Shown: positions 23,974 to 33,417 of the stretch, in pieces
Position numbering within the stretch: position 1 is the stretch's first letter
How the letters are laid out: the number at the start of each line of letters is the position of its first letter
Origin: CAZGKW01 sp964526295
Lineage (GTDB): Bacteria > Planctomycetota > Phycisphaerae > FEN-1346
Length of the DNA stretch: 64,000 nucleotides
Assembly (NCBI GenBank): GCA_964526295.1
Contig: CAZGKW010000012.1
Span: 1-64,000 of the forward strand
Reading direction: 5' to 3'
Notes under the pieces: generated by a model
The model's input: only the letters and a program-made list of their open reading frames with translations
What the model was told of the DNA's origin: nothing
The model's database searches: none
Program-made: the position numbers and the translations under genes

Positions 23974-26343
23974 ATGCACCTGCGACTGCGCGTTTCGGCG
24001 GTCTGTCTCTGTCTGGCGATAGGGGTCCGTGTCTGGGCGGCTGAGGAGCCGCCGGCACTGGAACTCGCGCCCTGCACGATCGAACTGGTCGACGGCACGG
24101 CCGTCAACGGCCGGCTCGCCGTTCAGTTCGACATGCCCGAGCACCTCGTCGTCTATTCGCCGCGCCTGGCGACGGTGCGAAGCTTTCGGAAGAAGCATGT
24201 CCACGCGCTGGCCGTGAACGGTAAGCGCGAGGAACTGAACCCGAAGCGCGAGTTGACGGAGGAGGACCGCAAGCTCCTCGGCCAGGTCCGGTGGCCGGAC
24301 GAGCCGCCGGCCGAGGGTCGCAAGCCCGCCTACACCACCGAGACTTGGCAGAAGCCCAGGCAGTTGCTGGTCTGGGCGAAGCCCGGCAGGAGTGGACGGT
24401 TCGGCGAACCCGGGAACTGGCTGGCCAATGGAAGGCCCATGAAGCGGGTGACGAGAACCGAGATATGGTCCGGGCCCGCCTGGCACCGAGGCCGCGGCGT
24501 GTCGGCACTGAACAAGGACACCGACCTTCTCATTCCCGTCGCCGCGTCGGCATACCAGGTGCGCGGTCGCGGCGACTACCTCGCCCGTCACATCACGGTC
24601 GAGTCGGGCGCCGCCTTTCACCACGGCCTGAAGGGCGCCTACGGGAACCTGTGGGTTGACGAGCACGGCCGCATCGACGGCGGGGGCTCGGCCTTCATCC
24701 GCGGCGCGAAGCACTCGTTCTATGTCAATGGTAAGCCTCACTCGGGCGAGCTCCCGAAGACGCCGGAGGAGTTCCGCAAGCTGATGAAGTCGGCGCAGTA
24801 CTTCGCGAGGAAATGGATCATTCGCAAGGACGATCCGGAGGCCTCGGTCACGATGATCGGCACGTTCGCGTCCGGCGATGAGACCCACTGGGTGCGCGGC
24901 GTGACCATTCTCGAGGAGAACGGCGTATTCTCCATCGGCGGGCGGACCACCCAAACCATTGAAAACGAGGCCAAGGTCATCCTCAAGTCCGGCGCGGTCT
25001 TCGGCAAGAACGGCAACCAGCTCTACAAGGACGACATGCGCCTCAAGGGCGCCCTGCTCGTCGGCACGCCCGAGGAACCGATTACACGCAACGTCTATCT
25101 CGGCCTGAGCATCAAGGACCCGAAGGGCACATACCCGAACTCAGATCGCGCCCCGAACTGGTCCGACTTTCGTCTGAAGGGCACGTCGGCGTCGTCGCAT
25201 GGGTATGGTCTTGTCGTTGCCCCAGGCGCCCAGATAACCGTGCATACCGCCAAGCCGGACCAAGCCAAGCTGGTGATCACGTGGCACGGGATCACGGACG
25301 CGGGCTCGGACGACGGCACCTCGGGAGGCTACTTCGACGAGCTGCCGGAGTCCGAGCGGACCACCAACACGCTTTTCCTGGACGACGTGCAGCTCAATGA
25401 CGTGGTCCTCGACTGGTTCGGCGAGGGCGACATCCGCATGTTCAACCCGGAGGTCCGCAATTTGTGGAAGCGCGTGAGCTTCGGCAAGGACTGCATTGCC
25501 GGAGAAGGTGCGATCTTCCGCAAGCTCACCTTGGATGCTGATGTGTCCAAGAAGTTGGCGGAGTATCGCGATCAGCTTGGCACAACCGCCGGGTTCTTCG
25601 CGGGGACGACGGTTTTCTCGATGAATCCGGGCACGCCGGCGGTCGACACGCCGGACGGCTACTACCCCACGGGCGAGACGGTCACCGTGCGGCTGTCGAA
25701 CGAGACCAGCGGCCTTGAGGTCCGCTACACGCTGGACGGCGCGGAGCCGTCGGCAAGTTCGACGCTCTACGAGAAGCCGTTTGCCGTCACCGAAGACGTC
25801 GTCGTCAAGGCCGGCGGGTTCAGGGACGGCAAGCAATTCGGTGACACGGCCGAGGCGTGGTTCAAATTCATCGTTCCCGGCGACGTGACGATGCTTCGGG
25901 CCGCCGATCCGGGCCAGACGTCTGCCGGGCTGGCCTACAAGTACTACGAAGGCGACTGGGACCAGGCGCCGGATTTCAGCACGTTGACGCCGAAGGCGAC
26001 GGGCGTGGCGCCGGAGCTCGACCCCGACGCCGTCAAGCACCGCGGCGACGGCTTCGCGCTGCTGTTCGACGGATTCATCGACGTCTCGGAAACGGGCGTC
26101 TACATGCTCTACGTCTCCACGGGCAGGAAGGACGTCTGCCACATCGACCTCGGCGGGCAGCGCGTGATCGCCAACGGCGAGGATCAACTGGAGAGCTCCG
26201 GGCTCGTCGGTCTCAAGGCCGGCAAGCATCGGATCAAGGTCGTGTATCGCGACATCGGCTGGGGAGAACGGATCCGTCTGAGCCTCCGCAAGCTCGGAAG
26301 CTCCGGGAAACAGGAAGTGACCGCCGACATGCTGAGCCATTGA
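23974..26343 (+). CDS. W-motif family secreted protein 1: Sm-like entry, G8-like centre, chitobiase-C and PA14-like modules (789 aa)
   Basis: Signal peptide (1-22). Residues 25-105 form a small beta module (CTIELVDGTAVNGRLAVQF, then RLATVRSFRKKHVHALAVNG) reminiscent of Sm-like L-x-D-G-x-x-x-x-G motifs. Residues about 129-155 hold the signature LLVWAKPGRSGRFGEPGNWL. The centre (170-480) looks G8/beta-helix-like (DTDLLIPVAASAYQV, ARHITVESGAAFHHGLKGAY). Residues about 549-630 form a chitobiase/beta-hexosaminidase C-terminal-type domain (LEVRYTLDGAEPSASSTLY) and about 651-789 a PA14-like domain. No enzyme class is recognised. It is probably a cell-surface or secreted carbohydrate-binding protein under ECF/FecR control. 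Start ATG 23974. Confidence 0.7.
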   Translation: MHLRLRVSAVCLCLAIGVRVWAAEEPPALELAPCTIELVDGTAVNGRLAVQFDMPEHLVVYSPRLATVRSFRKKHVHALAVNGKREELNPKRELTEEDRKLLGQVRWPDEPPAEGRKPAYTTETWQKPRQLLVWAKPGRSGRFGEPGNWLANGRPMKRVTRTEIWSGPAWHRGRGVSALNKDTDLLIPVAASAYQVRGRGDYLARHITVESGAAFHHGLKGAYGNLWVDEHGRIDGGGSAFIRGAKHSFYVNGKPHSGELPKTPEEFRKLMKSAQYFARKWIIRKDDPEASVTMIGTFASGDETHWVRGVTILEENGVFSIGGRTTQTIENEAKVILKSGAVFGKNGNQLYKDDMRLKGALLVGTPEEPITRNVYLGLSIKDPKGTYPNSDRAPNWSDFRLKGTSASSHGYGLVVAPGAQITVHTAKPDQAKLVITWHGITDAGSDDGTSGGYFDELPESERTTNTLFLDDVQLNDVVLDWFGEGDIRMFNPEVRNLWKRVSFGKDCIAGEGAIFRKLTLDADVSKKLAEYRDQLGTTAGFFAGTTVFSMNPGTPAVDTPDGYYPTGETVTVRLSNETSGLEVRYTLDGAEPSASSTLYEKPFAVTEDVVVKAGGFRDGKQFGDTAEAWFKFIVPGDVTMLRAADPGQTSAGLAYKYYEGDWDQAPDFSTLTPKATGVAPELDPDAVKHRGDGFALLFDGFIDVSETGVYMLYVSTGRKDVCHIDLGGQRVIANGEDQLESSGLVGLKAGKHRIKVVYRDIGWGERIRLSLRKLGSSGKQEVTADMLSH
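24466..24686 (+). repeat. 221-bp perfect repeat inside W-motif genes, copy 1
   Basis: Identical to 31533-31753 (offset 7067). It covers the G8-like segment of protein 1. Flanking sequence is clearly diverged between the two genes, so this patch was copied recently. Confidence 0.95.
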
Positions 26344-26371
26344 CCGGGACAGGGACGAGAGGAGGACACTC

Positions 26372-28624
26372 ATGCGCCTGCTGGCTATGCCGCTACTGTT
26401 CTGTTTCGGGGCGATGCTGACTTCGCACGCCGTCGCGGCAGCACCGGTGCGGCCCGAGGACTTCCCCAAGAGCCAGAGGTACTGCGAGTGGCGAAGCGTC
26501 AGGAACCAGGGCGCGGGGGGAGACGGCGTGACGGACGATACGGAAGCGTTCCGTAAGGCCCTGGCGGCCCGGAAGGCGGACCCCTTCGAGTACATGGTCA
26601 TATACGTGCCCAAAGGAGCGTACGTCGTCAGCGACACCATCGGCTGGGGACGCCGCACGTGGTTCGTCGGAGACGGCGCGGGCCAGACCGTCCTCAAGCT
26701 CAAGGACAACTCCGCCGGGTTCGACGACCCCGGCCGGCCGAAACCCGTTCTGTGGGCGGCTCACACCAAGGCGAAGTATGGCCGGGACAGCCGGGCCAAC
26801 GCCGCGTTCGGCAACTACATCCTCGACATGACCGTGGACACCGGCAAGGGGAACCCCGGCGCCATCGGCATTCTGTACACCACGCACAACTATGGATACG
26901 TCGGAGACGTGGTCGTCCGCTCGGGTGACGGCAGCGGCCCGGTCGGCGTCGACCTGTCCTCCACGGAATTCGGGCCCGGCATGCTCCGCCGCGTCACGAT
27001 CGAGGGCTTCGATATCGGCATCAAGACTACCGGCAACGTCTCGCACGGGACATTGGTGGATATCACGCTCAGGAACCAGAACAAGCTGGGCATCCTGAAC
27101 CGCTTCCCGGTGACCATCCACAACCTGATCAGCGTCAACCGGGTGCCCGCGGTCCGCAACGACGGCGGTATCGCGAACCTGGCGCTGATCGGGGCCAGGC
27201 TCACCGGCGGTGCGCCGGAGCGATGCGCCATCGAGCAGGTCAAGGGCGCGGGTCTGTTGAGCCACGTGAGGACCGAGGGCTATCGCGCCGCCCTGAAGAG
27301 GGGCGGCAAAGTGGTCCCGGGCACGTCGATCGCCGAGAAGGTGCTCGGACCGGGGCGCAGCGCCTACCCGGATACGCCCATGCGGGCCCTCGGCCTGGCC
27401 GAGAGCCCGCCGCCGGTGTTCGAGGAGCCGCGGTCGAGGTGGAAGGTCGTGGAGGACTCGGCCGAGGACGACACCCAGGCGATTCAGGCCGCGATCGATT
27501 CGGGGGCGCGGACGCTTTTCTTCGTACCCGGGGGTGATTATCGCGTCAGCGACACGATCCGCGTTCGCGGCAAGGTGCGCCGGATGATCGGGTTCGGCTT
27601 CGGCACAACCATCCGCGCGCCCGGCGGCGAGTTCGTCGAATCGGACAAGCCGGTCCTGCGCTTCGAGGGTGACGGCGAGCACCCGATCTCGGTCGAGTGG
27701 ATCAACGCCAGGGGCGGCGCGGTGGGAGCCGAAATCGCCACGCCGCGGACGATCTACTTCCAGTCGACCCGCTACATGGGCTACCGCAACACGCCCGAGG
27801 CACGGAAGATCTTCATCGACGAGGGGATGGGGGACTCAACGTTCGTCGCGCCGGCCAAGGTGGTAGTCCGTCAGTGCAACATGGAGAACAATCCCTTCGG
27901 CGACGGCAAGCTGCCCAGGACCTACATCCGCAACCGCGGTGCCGACGTCTGCCTACTTGGGTTCAAGACCGAAGCACCGGCCGTCCACGCGGTAACCACC
28001 GACGGCGGGAAGACCGAAATCCTGGGCGGGTTCTTCCGCGATCACTTCGGGCCTGACGAGTATACATGGGACGGCCCTCCGCCGCTTCCCGGCGTGGATA
28101 TGTCCAGGGGCGTGCCCTACTGGATCACCGAGGACGCTTCGCTCACCGCCACCTACTTCCAGTATGCCTGGGCCCCGGGCAAGGCCCGTTCGCTCCAGGC
28201 CATCGAGATCCGTGGCAATCGGACCCGGGAGTTCCGCGTCCCGCCCAACAACCTCAACCTCGGCCTGTACAGCGCCATCAACGAAGCGGCGACCCGCGAC
28301 GACCGGATGCGCCGCCGCTGGCCCCAGGTCCTTCCGAAAGGCGCCACGTGGCCTCACGGCGAGGAAGTGACCGTCGCCCTGGAGCTGCCCGAAGGCCTGA
28401 CCGAGGACGTCGTCGTCGTCCGCTACACGCTGGACGGAAGCACCCCGACGGTCGACTCGAGGCCCTACACCGGCCCGTTTAAGCTGGACGAGACCGCCAC
28501 GGTCAAGGCGCGGTGTTTCTGGGGCGACCAGGGCGGCGGCGTCGGCCAGGGGAAGCTGGGCATTCAGTGGGAGGGGCCGGGCCTTGCCAGGGAGCCGATC
28601 CCGGCCGCGGCGATGAGTCACTGA
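26372..28624 (+). CDS. two-lobed pectate-lyase-superfamily beta-helix protein with truncated chitobiase-C and transplanted tail (750 aa)
   Basis: Signal peptide (1-25). Two Pectate_lyase_3-type entries: GDGVTDDTEAFRKALAARK with IYVPKGAYVVSDTIGWGRRT (about 48-95), and EDDTQAIQAAIDSGARTLFF with GDYRVSDTIRVRGKVRRMIG (about 365-410). These lead two parallel beta-helices as in phage-tail and pectate-lyase-like proteins. Residues about 658-722 are a chitobiase-C-type domain (VVVRYTLDGSTPTVDSRPY). The last 28 residues (GVGQGKLGIQWEGPG to the end) are encoded in the 205-bp repeat and equal the tail of a PA14-like domain, without the rest of that domain. GAGGAGG precedes ATG 26372. Paralogous to 40815. 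Confidence 0.78.
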   Translation: MRLLAMPLLFCFGAMLTSHAVAAAPVRPEDFPKSQRYCEWRSVRNQGAGGDGVTDDTEAFRKALAARKADPFEYMVIYVPKGAYVVSDTIGWGRRTWFVGDGAGQTVLKLKDNSAGFDDPGRPKPVLWAAHTKAKYGRDSRANAAFGNYILDMTVDTGKGNPGAIGILYTTHNYGYVGDVVVRSGDGSGPVGVDLSSTEFGPGMLRRVTIEGFDIGIKTTGNVSHGTLVDITLRNQNKLGILNRFPVTIHNLISVNRVPAVRNDGGIANLALIGARLTGGAPERCAIEQVKGAGLLSHVRTEGYRAALKRGGKVVPGTSIAEKVLGPGRSAYPDTPMRALGLAESPPPVFEEPRSRWKVVEDSAEDDTQAIQAAIDSGARTLFFVPGGDYRVSDTIRVRGKVRRMIGFGFGTTIRAPGGEFVESDKPVLRFEGDGEHPISVEWINARGGAVGAEIATPRTIYFQSTRYMGYRNTPEARKIFIDEGMGDSTFVAPAKVVVRQCNMENNPFGDGKLPRTYIRNRGADVCLLGFKTEAPAVHAVTTDGGKTEILGGFFRDHFGPDEYTWDGPPPLPGVDMSRGVPYWITEDASLTATYFQYAWAPGKARSLQAIEIRGNRTREFRVPPNNLNLGLYSAINEAATRDDRMRRRWPQVLPKGATWPHGEEVTVALELPEGLTEDVVVVRYTLDGSTPTVDSRPYTGPFKLDETATVKARCFWGDQGGGVGQGKLGIQWEGPGLAREPIPAAAMSH

Positions 28625-28742
28625 CTGCGCACAAGGAGCAGGTTATGAAACGAGCGGTGCTACGAGTGGTTGGAATGGTCTTTTGTATGATGGCAACAGG
28701 TGTTCCGGCGGCCCCTGCGGCCGAGAAAACACCGGGCCTGGA
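28538..28742 (+). repeat. 205-bp perfect direct repeat, copy 1 (gene junction)
   Basis: Identical to 30925-31129 (offset 2387). It covers the last 87 bp of the beta-helix gene including its stop, the 20-nt gap with its ribosome site, and the first 98 bp of the next gene, including the signal peptide. Mismatches at both borders are abrupt. Confidence 0.95.
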
Positions 28743-31011
28743 GCTCGGGCCCTGCACGATCGAACTGGTCGACGGGACGGAGGTCGAGGGCCAACTGGCC
28801 GTGCAGTTCGAGTTGCCCGACCACCTGATCGTCTACTCGCCGCGCCTGGCGACGGTGCGGAGCTTCCTGAAGAAGCATGTCCACGCGCTGGCCGTGAACG
28901 GCAAGCGCGAGGAGCTGAACCCGAAGCGCGAGTTGACGGAGGAGGACCGCAAGCTCCTCGGCCAGGTCCGGTGGCCGGACGAGCCGCCGGCGACAGGGCC
29001 GAAGCCCGCCTACACCAGCCAAAAGTGGGAAGCCCCGAGGCGGCTGCTGGTCTGGGCGGGGCCCGGCACGAGCGGTCGCCTCCGCGACACCGGGGGATGG
29101 ATCGAAAACGGCCGACCCATGAAGGCCGCCGCCCAGACCGTCATCTGGGGCGGCCCGACCTGGAACCGGAGCAAGCAGCTCGCGGAGTTCGACGAGCACA
29201 CCGACATCCTACTCCCCGCGGCCGAGAGGTCATACCAGGTAAAGGGCGGGGCCCACTGGCACCAGAGCAAGGGCTTCCTGGCCCGGCATCTGACGGTCGA
29301 GTCGGGCGCCTCGTTCGGGGCCAACGTGAAGGGCCTCTTCGGCAACCTCTGGGTCTGGCCCGGCTCCGACTTCAACGGCGGCGGATGCGCCTACTTTCGC
29401 GGCCCCCGGCACACCTTCCTCCGGAACGGCGACCCGCGGCCCCTCGATGGGCCGATTCGGTGGGCCGATCTGGAGGCCAAGTCCCTGGCCCGCAAGTGGG
29501 TCCTCCGCAAAGACGACCCGGATGCCTCCATGGAAATCATCGGCGGCGCCGGCTCCGGCGACGAGACGCACGTCCAGCAAGGACGCCTCGTCGTCAGCGA
29601 AGGAAGCACGGTCCTGATCGGCCCCCGCTGCTGCCAGACGGTCGGCCCGGCCGCCGTCCTTCAGCTTCAGTCGGGGGCCGTCTTCGCCAAGAACCACAAC
29701 CAGCCCCACAAACAGGACATGCTCGTCCGCGGCCGCCTTCAGGCCGGCTCTCCCCAGCGGCCCATCACCGAGGACTGCTACGTGGGTCTCTCGTTCAAGG
29801 ATCACGGGCGGCTGTTCGCCAGCGAGATGTGGCGGAAGCGGGGGGAGTACCGAGGCTTGGAGATCTGGCCCGGCGCCCAGGTCCGCGTCCACAGCGCCGA
29901 CTCGACCGAAGCCCGACTGGTCTTTCAGTACCACGGCAAGGACGGCTTCGGCGACACGGGAGCCCCACCGAAGGAGGGCGAGCCCGGCTACGGGGCCTAC
30001 CTGGAGGTCCCCCGGCAGATCGACATCACCATCTGGGCCGGGGCGGACGTCCGGCTCGACGGCGTGGTGTTCGACGACGTGCGGGAGGGAGGCATCCGCC
30101 TCCAGGATCCCGCCATGCGGGACTCCTGGCGCCACGTCTTCTACGGCGAAGGAAACGCGGGCGGACCCGAGGCGCTCTTCGCCCACTTCACCCCCTCCGA
30201 GGAGCGCCGCCAGGAGGTCGCCAAGCAATCCGGTGCGGACGGCTCGGTCGACAGGTTCTTCGGCGTGCCCCTCTATGTCCGCGACGACCAGCCCACGTGG
30301 GAGGCCCGCGTTCAGCCCGTCGGTGGCCAGTTCCCCGCCGGCGAGGCCGTCACCGTCGCCCTGAAGGTCGCCACGAACCGGGGCCTGGAAGGCGTCGAGG
30401 TCCGGTACACGCTCGACGGCAGCGATCCGACGGCCACGTCGACCCGCTACACCGGGCCGTTCACGCTGACCGAGACGGCGACCGTCAAAGCCCGGTGTTT
30501 CCGCGACGGCGAGGCCCTGCGGGGCGACGCGGCCGAGGCGACGTTCGAGTTCGTCACGCCGCGGCCGCAGGACGAGACGCGTGCCACGAAGCCGGGTCTC
30601 GGCTACCGGTACTACCGCGGCTCGTGGCGGCACCAGCCGGATTTCGAAGCCGACACGCCGCTCGGCGGGGGCGTCGCCCGGCAGATCGGCCCGGAAGCGC
30701 GCCCCGAGGACGCCGACACCGCCGTGCTCTTCGCAGGCTACCTGCGCGCTCCCCGACAAGGGATCTACCGCTTCTATCCGAGCCCGCCCAACAGCGGCAA
30801 GGTATGGATCGGCGACCGCGTCGTGTGGGACCCGAACCCCCTGAACCCCAAACGGCACCGCCACGAGTTGGTGGTCCTGGCACCCGGCAGACACCGCTTC
30901 CGGGCGGCGTTCTTCTTCGGCGAGGGCGTCGGCCAGGGGAAGCTGGGCATTCAGTGGGAGGGGCCGGGCCTTGCCAGGGAGCCGATCCCGGCCGCGGCGA
31001 TGAGTCACTGA
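28645..31011 (+). CDS. W-motif family secreted protein 2 (788 aa)
   Basis: Same architecture as protein 1: signal peptide (1-28), Sm-like entry (IELVDGTEVEGQLAVQFELP), W motif RRLLVWAGPGTSGRLRDTGG (about 132-152), G8-like centre (ARHLTVESGASFGANVKGLF, CAYFRGPRHTFLRNGD), chitobiase-C module (about 551-640: VEVRYTLDGSDPTATSTRYT) and PA14-like domain (about 651-788: GLGYRYYRGSWRHQPDF, ending WEGPGLAREPIPA). AAGGAG lies before ATG 28645. The gene is bounded exactly by the two 205-bp repeat copies, so it could be lost or gained as a unit. Enzymatic role unknown. Confidence 0.72.
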   Translation: MKRAVLRVVGMVFCMMATGVPAAPAAEKTPGLELGPCTIELVDGTEVEGQLAVQFELPDHLIVYSPRLATVRSFLKKHVHALAVNGKREELNPKRELTEEDRKLLGQVRWPDEPPATGPKPAYTSQKWEAPRRLLVWAGPGTSGRLRDTGGWIENGRPMKAAAQTVIWGGPTWNRSKQLAEFDEHTDILLPAAERSYQVKGGAHWHQSKGFLARHLTVESGASFGANVKGLFGNLWVWPGSDFNGGGCAYFRGPRHTFLRNGDPRPLDGPIRWADLEAKSLARKWVLRKDDPDASMEIIGGAGSGDETHVQQGRLVVSEGSTVLIGPRCCQTVGPAAVLQLQSGAVFAKNHNQPHKQDMLVRGRLQAGSPQRPITEDCYVGLSFKDHGRLFASEMWRKRGEYRGLEIWPGAQVRVHSADSTEARLVFQYHGKDGFGDTGAPPKEGEPGYGAYLEVPRQIDITIWAGADVRLDGVVFDDVREGGIRLQDPAMRDSWRHVFYGEGNAGGPEALFAHFTPSEERRQEVAKQSGADGSVDRFFGVPLYVRDDQPTWEARVQPVGGQFPAGEAVTVALKVATNRGLEGVEVRYTLDGSDPTATSTRYTGPFTLTETATVKARCFRDGEALRGDAAEATFEFVTPRPQDETRATKPGLGYRYYRGSWRHQPDFEADTPLGGGVARQIGPEARPEDADTAVLFAGYLRAPRQGIYRFYPSPPNSGKVWIGDRVVWDPNPLNPKRHRHELVVLAPGRHRFRAAFFFGEGVGQGKLGIQWEGPGLAREPIPAAAMSH
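29002..29075 (+). repeat. 74-bp perfect patch shared with 33775-33848
   Basis: The W-motif-encoding segments of proteins 2 and 4 are identical over 74 bp, with abrupt mismatches on each side. It is another short conversion-like tract inside the family. Confidence 0.9.
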
Positions 31012-31129
31012 CTGCGCACAAGGAGCAGGTTATGAAACGAGCGGTGCTACGAGTGGTTGGAATGGTCTTTTGTATGATGGCAACAGGTGTTCCGGCGGCC
31101 CCTGCGGCCGAGAAAACACCGGGCCTGGA
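30925..31129 (+). repeat. 205-bp perfect direct repeat, copy 2 (gene junction)
   Basis: Second copy of 28538-28742, joining the 3' end of W-motif gene 2 to the 5' end of W-motif gene 3. Homologous recombination between the copies would excise W-motif gene 2 precisely and leave the neighbouring frames intact. Confidence 0.95.
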
Positions 31130-33386
31130 CCTCGAGCCCTGCACGGTCGAGCTGGTGGACGGGACGAAGATCGACGGCAAGCTCGCCGTCCAGTTCCAGA
31201 TGCCCGAGCACCTCGTCGTCTACTCGCCGCGCCTGGCGACGGTGCGAAGCTTTCGGAAGGACCACGTCCACGCCCTGACCATCGCGGGTGAGCGGAAGGA
31301 GCTGAACCCGAAGCGCGCGTTGACGGAGGAGGACCGCAAGCTCCTCGGCCGGGTCCGGTGGCCGGACGAGCCGCCGGCGGAGGGCCGCCAGCCCCCCTAC
31401 ACGACCGAGACGTGGAACAAGCCCAAGCAACTGCTCGTCTGGGCCCGCCCCGGCAAGAGCGGTCGCTTCGACGACACCAGCAACTGGCTGGTCAACGGCG
31501 CCCCGGTCCGGACGCTGGCCACGACGGAGGTCTGGTCCGGGCCCGCCTGGCACCGAGGCCGCGGCGTGTCGGCACTGAACAAGGACACCGACCTTCTCAT
31601 TCCCGTCGCCGCGTCGGCATACCAGGTGCGCGGTCGCGGCGACTACCTCGCCCGTCACATCACGGTCGAGTCGGGCGCCGCCTTTCACCACGGCCTGAAG
31701 GGCGCCTACGGGAACCTGTGGGTTGACGAGCACGGCCGCATCGACGGCGGGGGGCACGCGTCTCTGCTTGGAGGCAAGCATACCTTCTTCGTCAACGGCG
31801 AGCGTCGCGACCCAGCCAAGCCGGTCGACTGGAGCACCATCGAGGCCAAGCATTTCGCGCGGAAGTGGGTGGTTCGAAAAGACGCCCGCGACGCGTCTGT
31901 GGAGCTGATCGGCAGTATCGGTTCCGGGGACGAGACCCACGTCATTCGCGGCCGTGCCGTGGTCTCTGAGAACACGACCGTCCTGATCGGGCCGAGGTGC
32001 TGCCAGAGCGTACGCCGCGAAGCCACGCTGCAGTTGACCTCCGGGGCGGTCGTGGCCAAGAACAGCAATCAGCTCCACAAGCAGGACATGATGGTTGTCG
32101 GCACGTTGCTGGCCGGGACGCCTGACCGGCCGCTCGAGAGCGACTGCTACATCGGCATCAGCTTCAAGGACCACGCGGCCGCGTTCGCCGGCCGGATGTG
32201 GTCGGAGGTCGGCCGGCGCGTCGGCTTCCGCGGATTCGAGGTCGTCCCCACCGGCACGATTCGCGTCCACAGCGCCGACCCGACGGAAGCCCGGCTCGTC
32301 TTCTGCTGCCATCGGCAGGACGGCTGTGGCGACACCGGCAGTCTGCCTAGCAAGGAGCAGGACCCCAAGAAATGGGCCGCCTACGAGAAGTTGCCCCGAC
32401 GCATCAACCTGGTGTTCTGGGAGGGCGCGGACGTGCAGCTTGACGGCGTCGAGTTCCGCGACATCGAGAAGGGCGGCATCCGCCTCCAGGACCTGAACAT
32501 GAAGGACCCCTGGAAGCACGTGTATTACGGCGAGAACAACGCCGGGCCGCCTGAGCAGCTCCTCGTGCAATACGAGCCCACCATGGAAGGCAGAGGGGCG
32601 TACTCGTTCCCGATTGAGAAGGCTGCGAAAGGCGACCTGTTCACCGCCCACGGCCTGTACACGATCAATCCGGGCACGCCGATCATTGAGACGCCCGACG
32701 GGTGCTACCCCAAGGGCAAGACGGTCAAGGTGAGGCTCTCGAGCGAGATCAACGAACTCGAGGTCCGCTACACGCTGGACGGCGCGGAGCCGTCGGCAAG
32801 TTCGACGCTCTACCTGGCGCCGTTCACCGTCAGCGAGGACGTTGTCGTCAAGGCGGCGGGGTTTAAGGACGGCAAGCGACTCGGCGATACGGCCGAGGCC
32901 CGGTTCCGGTTTGTGGCGGCCGATGAGGTCAAGCTGACCGAAGGGGCCGACCCGGGCAAGACCTCCGCCGGTCTGGCCTACAAGGTCTTCGACGGCGAGT
33001 GGGAGACGATGCCCGATTTCCGCGGTTTGAAGCCGGTGAACACGGGAGTGGTGCCCGTACCTGACCTCGACGCCCTGGAGCGAGGCCGCGACAAGTCCGC
33101 GGTCGTCTTTGAAGGGTACCTGGCCATCGAAGCGCCGGGGCCCTACAACGTGTATCTGGGCACGGCGAAGGCCGATGCCTGCCGGGTCTACGTCAACGGT
33201 CGGCGCATCATCGACAACGACATGGACACGTATGAGAGCGTCGGCCTGGCCGGGCTGGCCAAGGGCAAGCACGCCCTGCGGATCGAGTTCATGGACGGCG
33301 GCTGGGGGGAGCTGGTCCGCATGGCCTTGCGCAAGCTCGATGACCCGGAGAAACGTGCCGTCACCCCGAACATGCTCAGTCATTGA
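31032..33386 (+). CDS. W-motif family secreted protein 3 (784 aa)
   Basis: The signal peptide is identical to that of protein 2 through the 205-bp repeat. Then an Sm-like entry (TVELVDGTKIDGKLAVQFQM), W motif LLVWARPGKSGRFDDTSNWL (about 134-155), a G8-like segment identical to protein 1 through the 221-bp repeat, a protein-2-like middle (SGDETHVIRGRAVVS), chitobiase-C (about 543-630) and a PA14-like domain closest to protein 1 (GLAYKVFDGEWETMPDF). The gene is therefore a mosaic of at least two neighbours. The start is ATG 31032 with AAGGAG upstream; the frame stays open far upstream but out of phase with the gene before it. Confidence 0.72.
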   Translation: MKRAVLRVVGMVFCMMATGVPAAPAAEKTPGLDLEPCTVELVDGTKIDGKLAVQFQMPEHLVVYSPRLATVRSFRKDHVHALTIAGERKELNPKRALTEEDRKLLGRVRWPDEPPAEGRQPPYTTETWNKPKQLLVWARPGKSGRFDDTSNWLVNGAPVRTLATTEVWSGPAWHRGRGVSALNKDTDLLIPVAASAYQVRGRGDYLARHITVESGAAFHHGLKGAYGNLWVDEHGRIDGGGHASLLGGKHTFFVNGERRDPAKPVDWSTIEAKHFARKWVVRKDARDASVELIGSIGSGDETHVIRGRAVVSENTTVLIGPRCCQSVRREATLQLTSGAVVAKNSNQLHKQDMMVVGTLLAGTPDRPLESDCYIGISFKDHAAAFAGRMWSEVGRRVGFRGFEVVPTGTIRVHSADPTEARLVFCCHRQDGCGDTGSLPSKEQDPKKWAAYEKLPRRINLVFWEGADVQLDGVEFRDIEKGGIRLQDLNMKDPWKHVYYGENNAGPPEQLLVQYEPTMEGRGAYSFPIEKAAKGDLFTAHGLYTINPGTPIIETPDGCYPKGKTVKVRLSSEINELEVRYTLDGAEPSASSTLYLAPFTVSEDVVVKAAGFKDGKRLGDTAEARFRFVAADEVKLTEGADPGKTSAGLAYKVFDGEWETMPDFRGLKPVNTGVVPVPDLDALERGRDKSAVVFEGYLAIEAPGPYNVYLGTAKADACRVYVNGRRIIDNDMDTYESVGLAGLAKGKHALRIEFMDGGWGELVRMALRKLDDPEKRAVTPNMLSH
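31533..31753 (+). repeat. 221-bp perfect repeat inside W-motif genes, copy 2
   Basis: Second copy of 24466-24686, in frame in both genes. Recombination between the copies would delete 7067 bp and fuse the N-terminus of protein 1 to the rest of protein 3. Confidence 0.95.
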
Positions 33387-33417
33387 CAATCCCCGACTGT
33401 TGCCACAGGAACAGCGC

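Noticed and set aside
28683..33386. A single open frame of 1567 codons.
   Set aside because: Its first half is in another frame of W-motif gene 2 and encodes Arg/Pro-rich low-complexity sequence. Only the part from 31032 has a signal peptide, ribosome site and domains. The long opening is a high-GC artefact plus the repeat.
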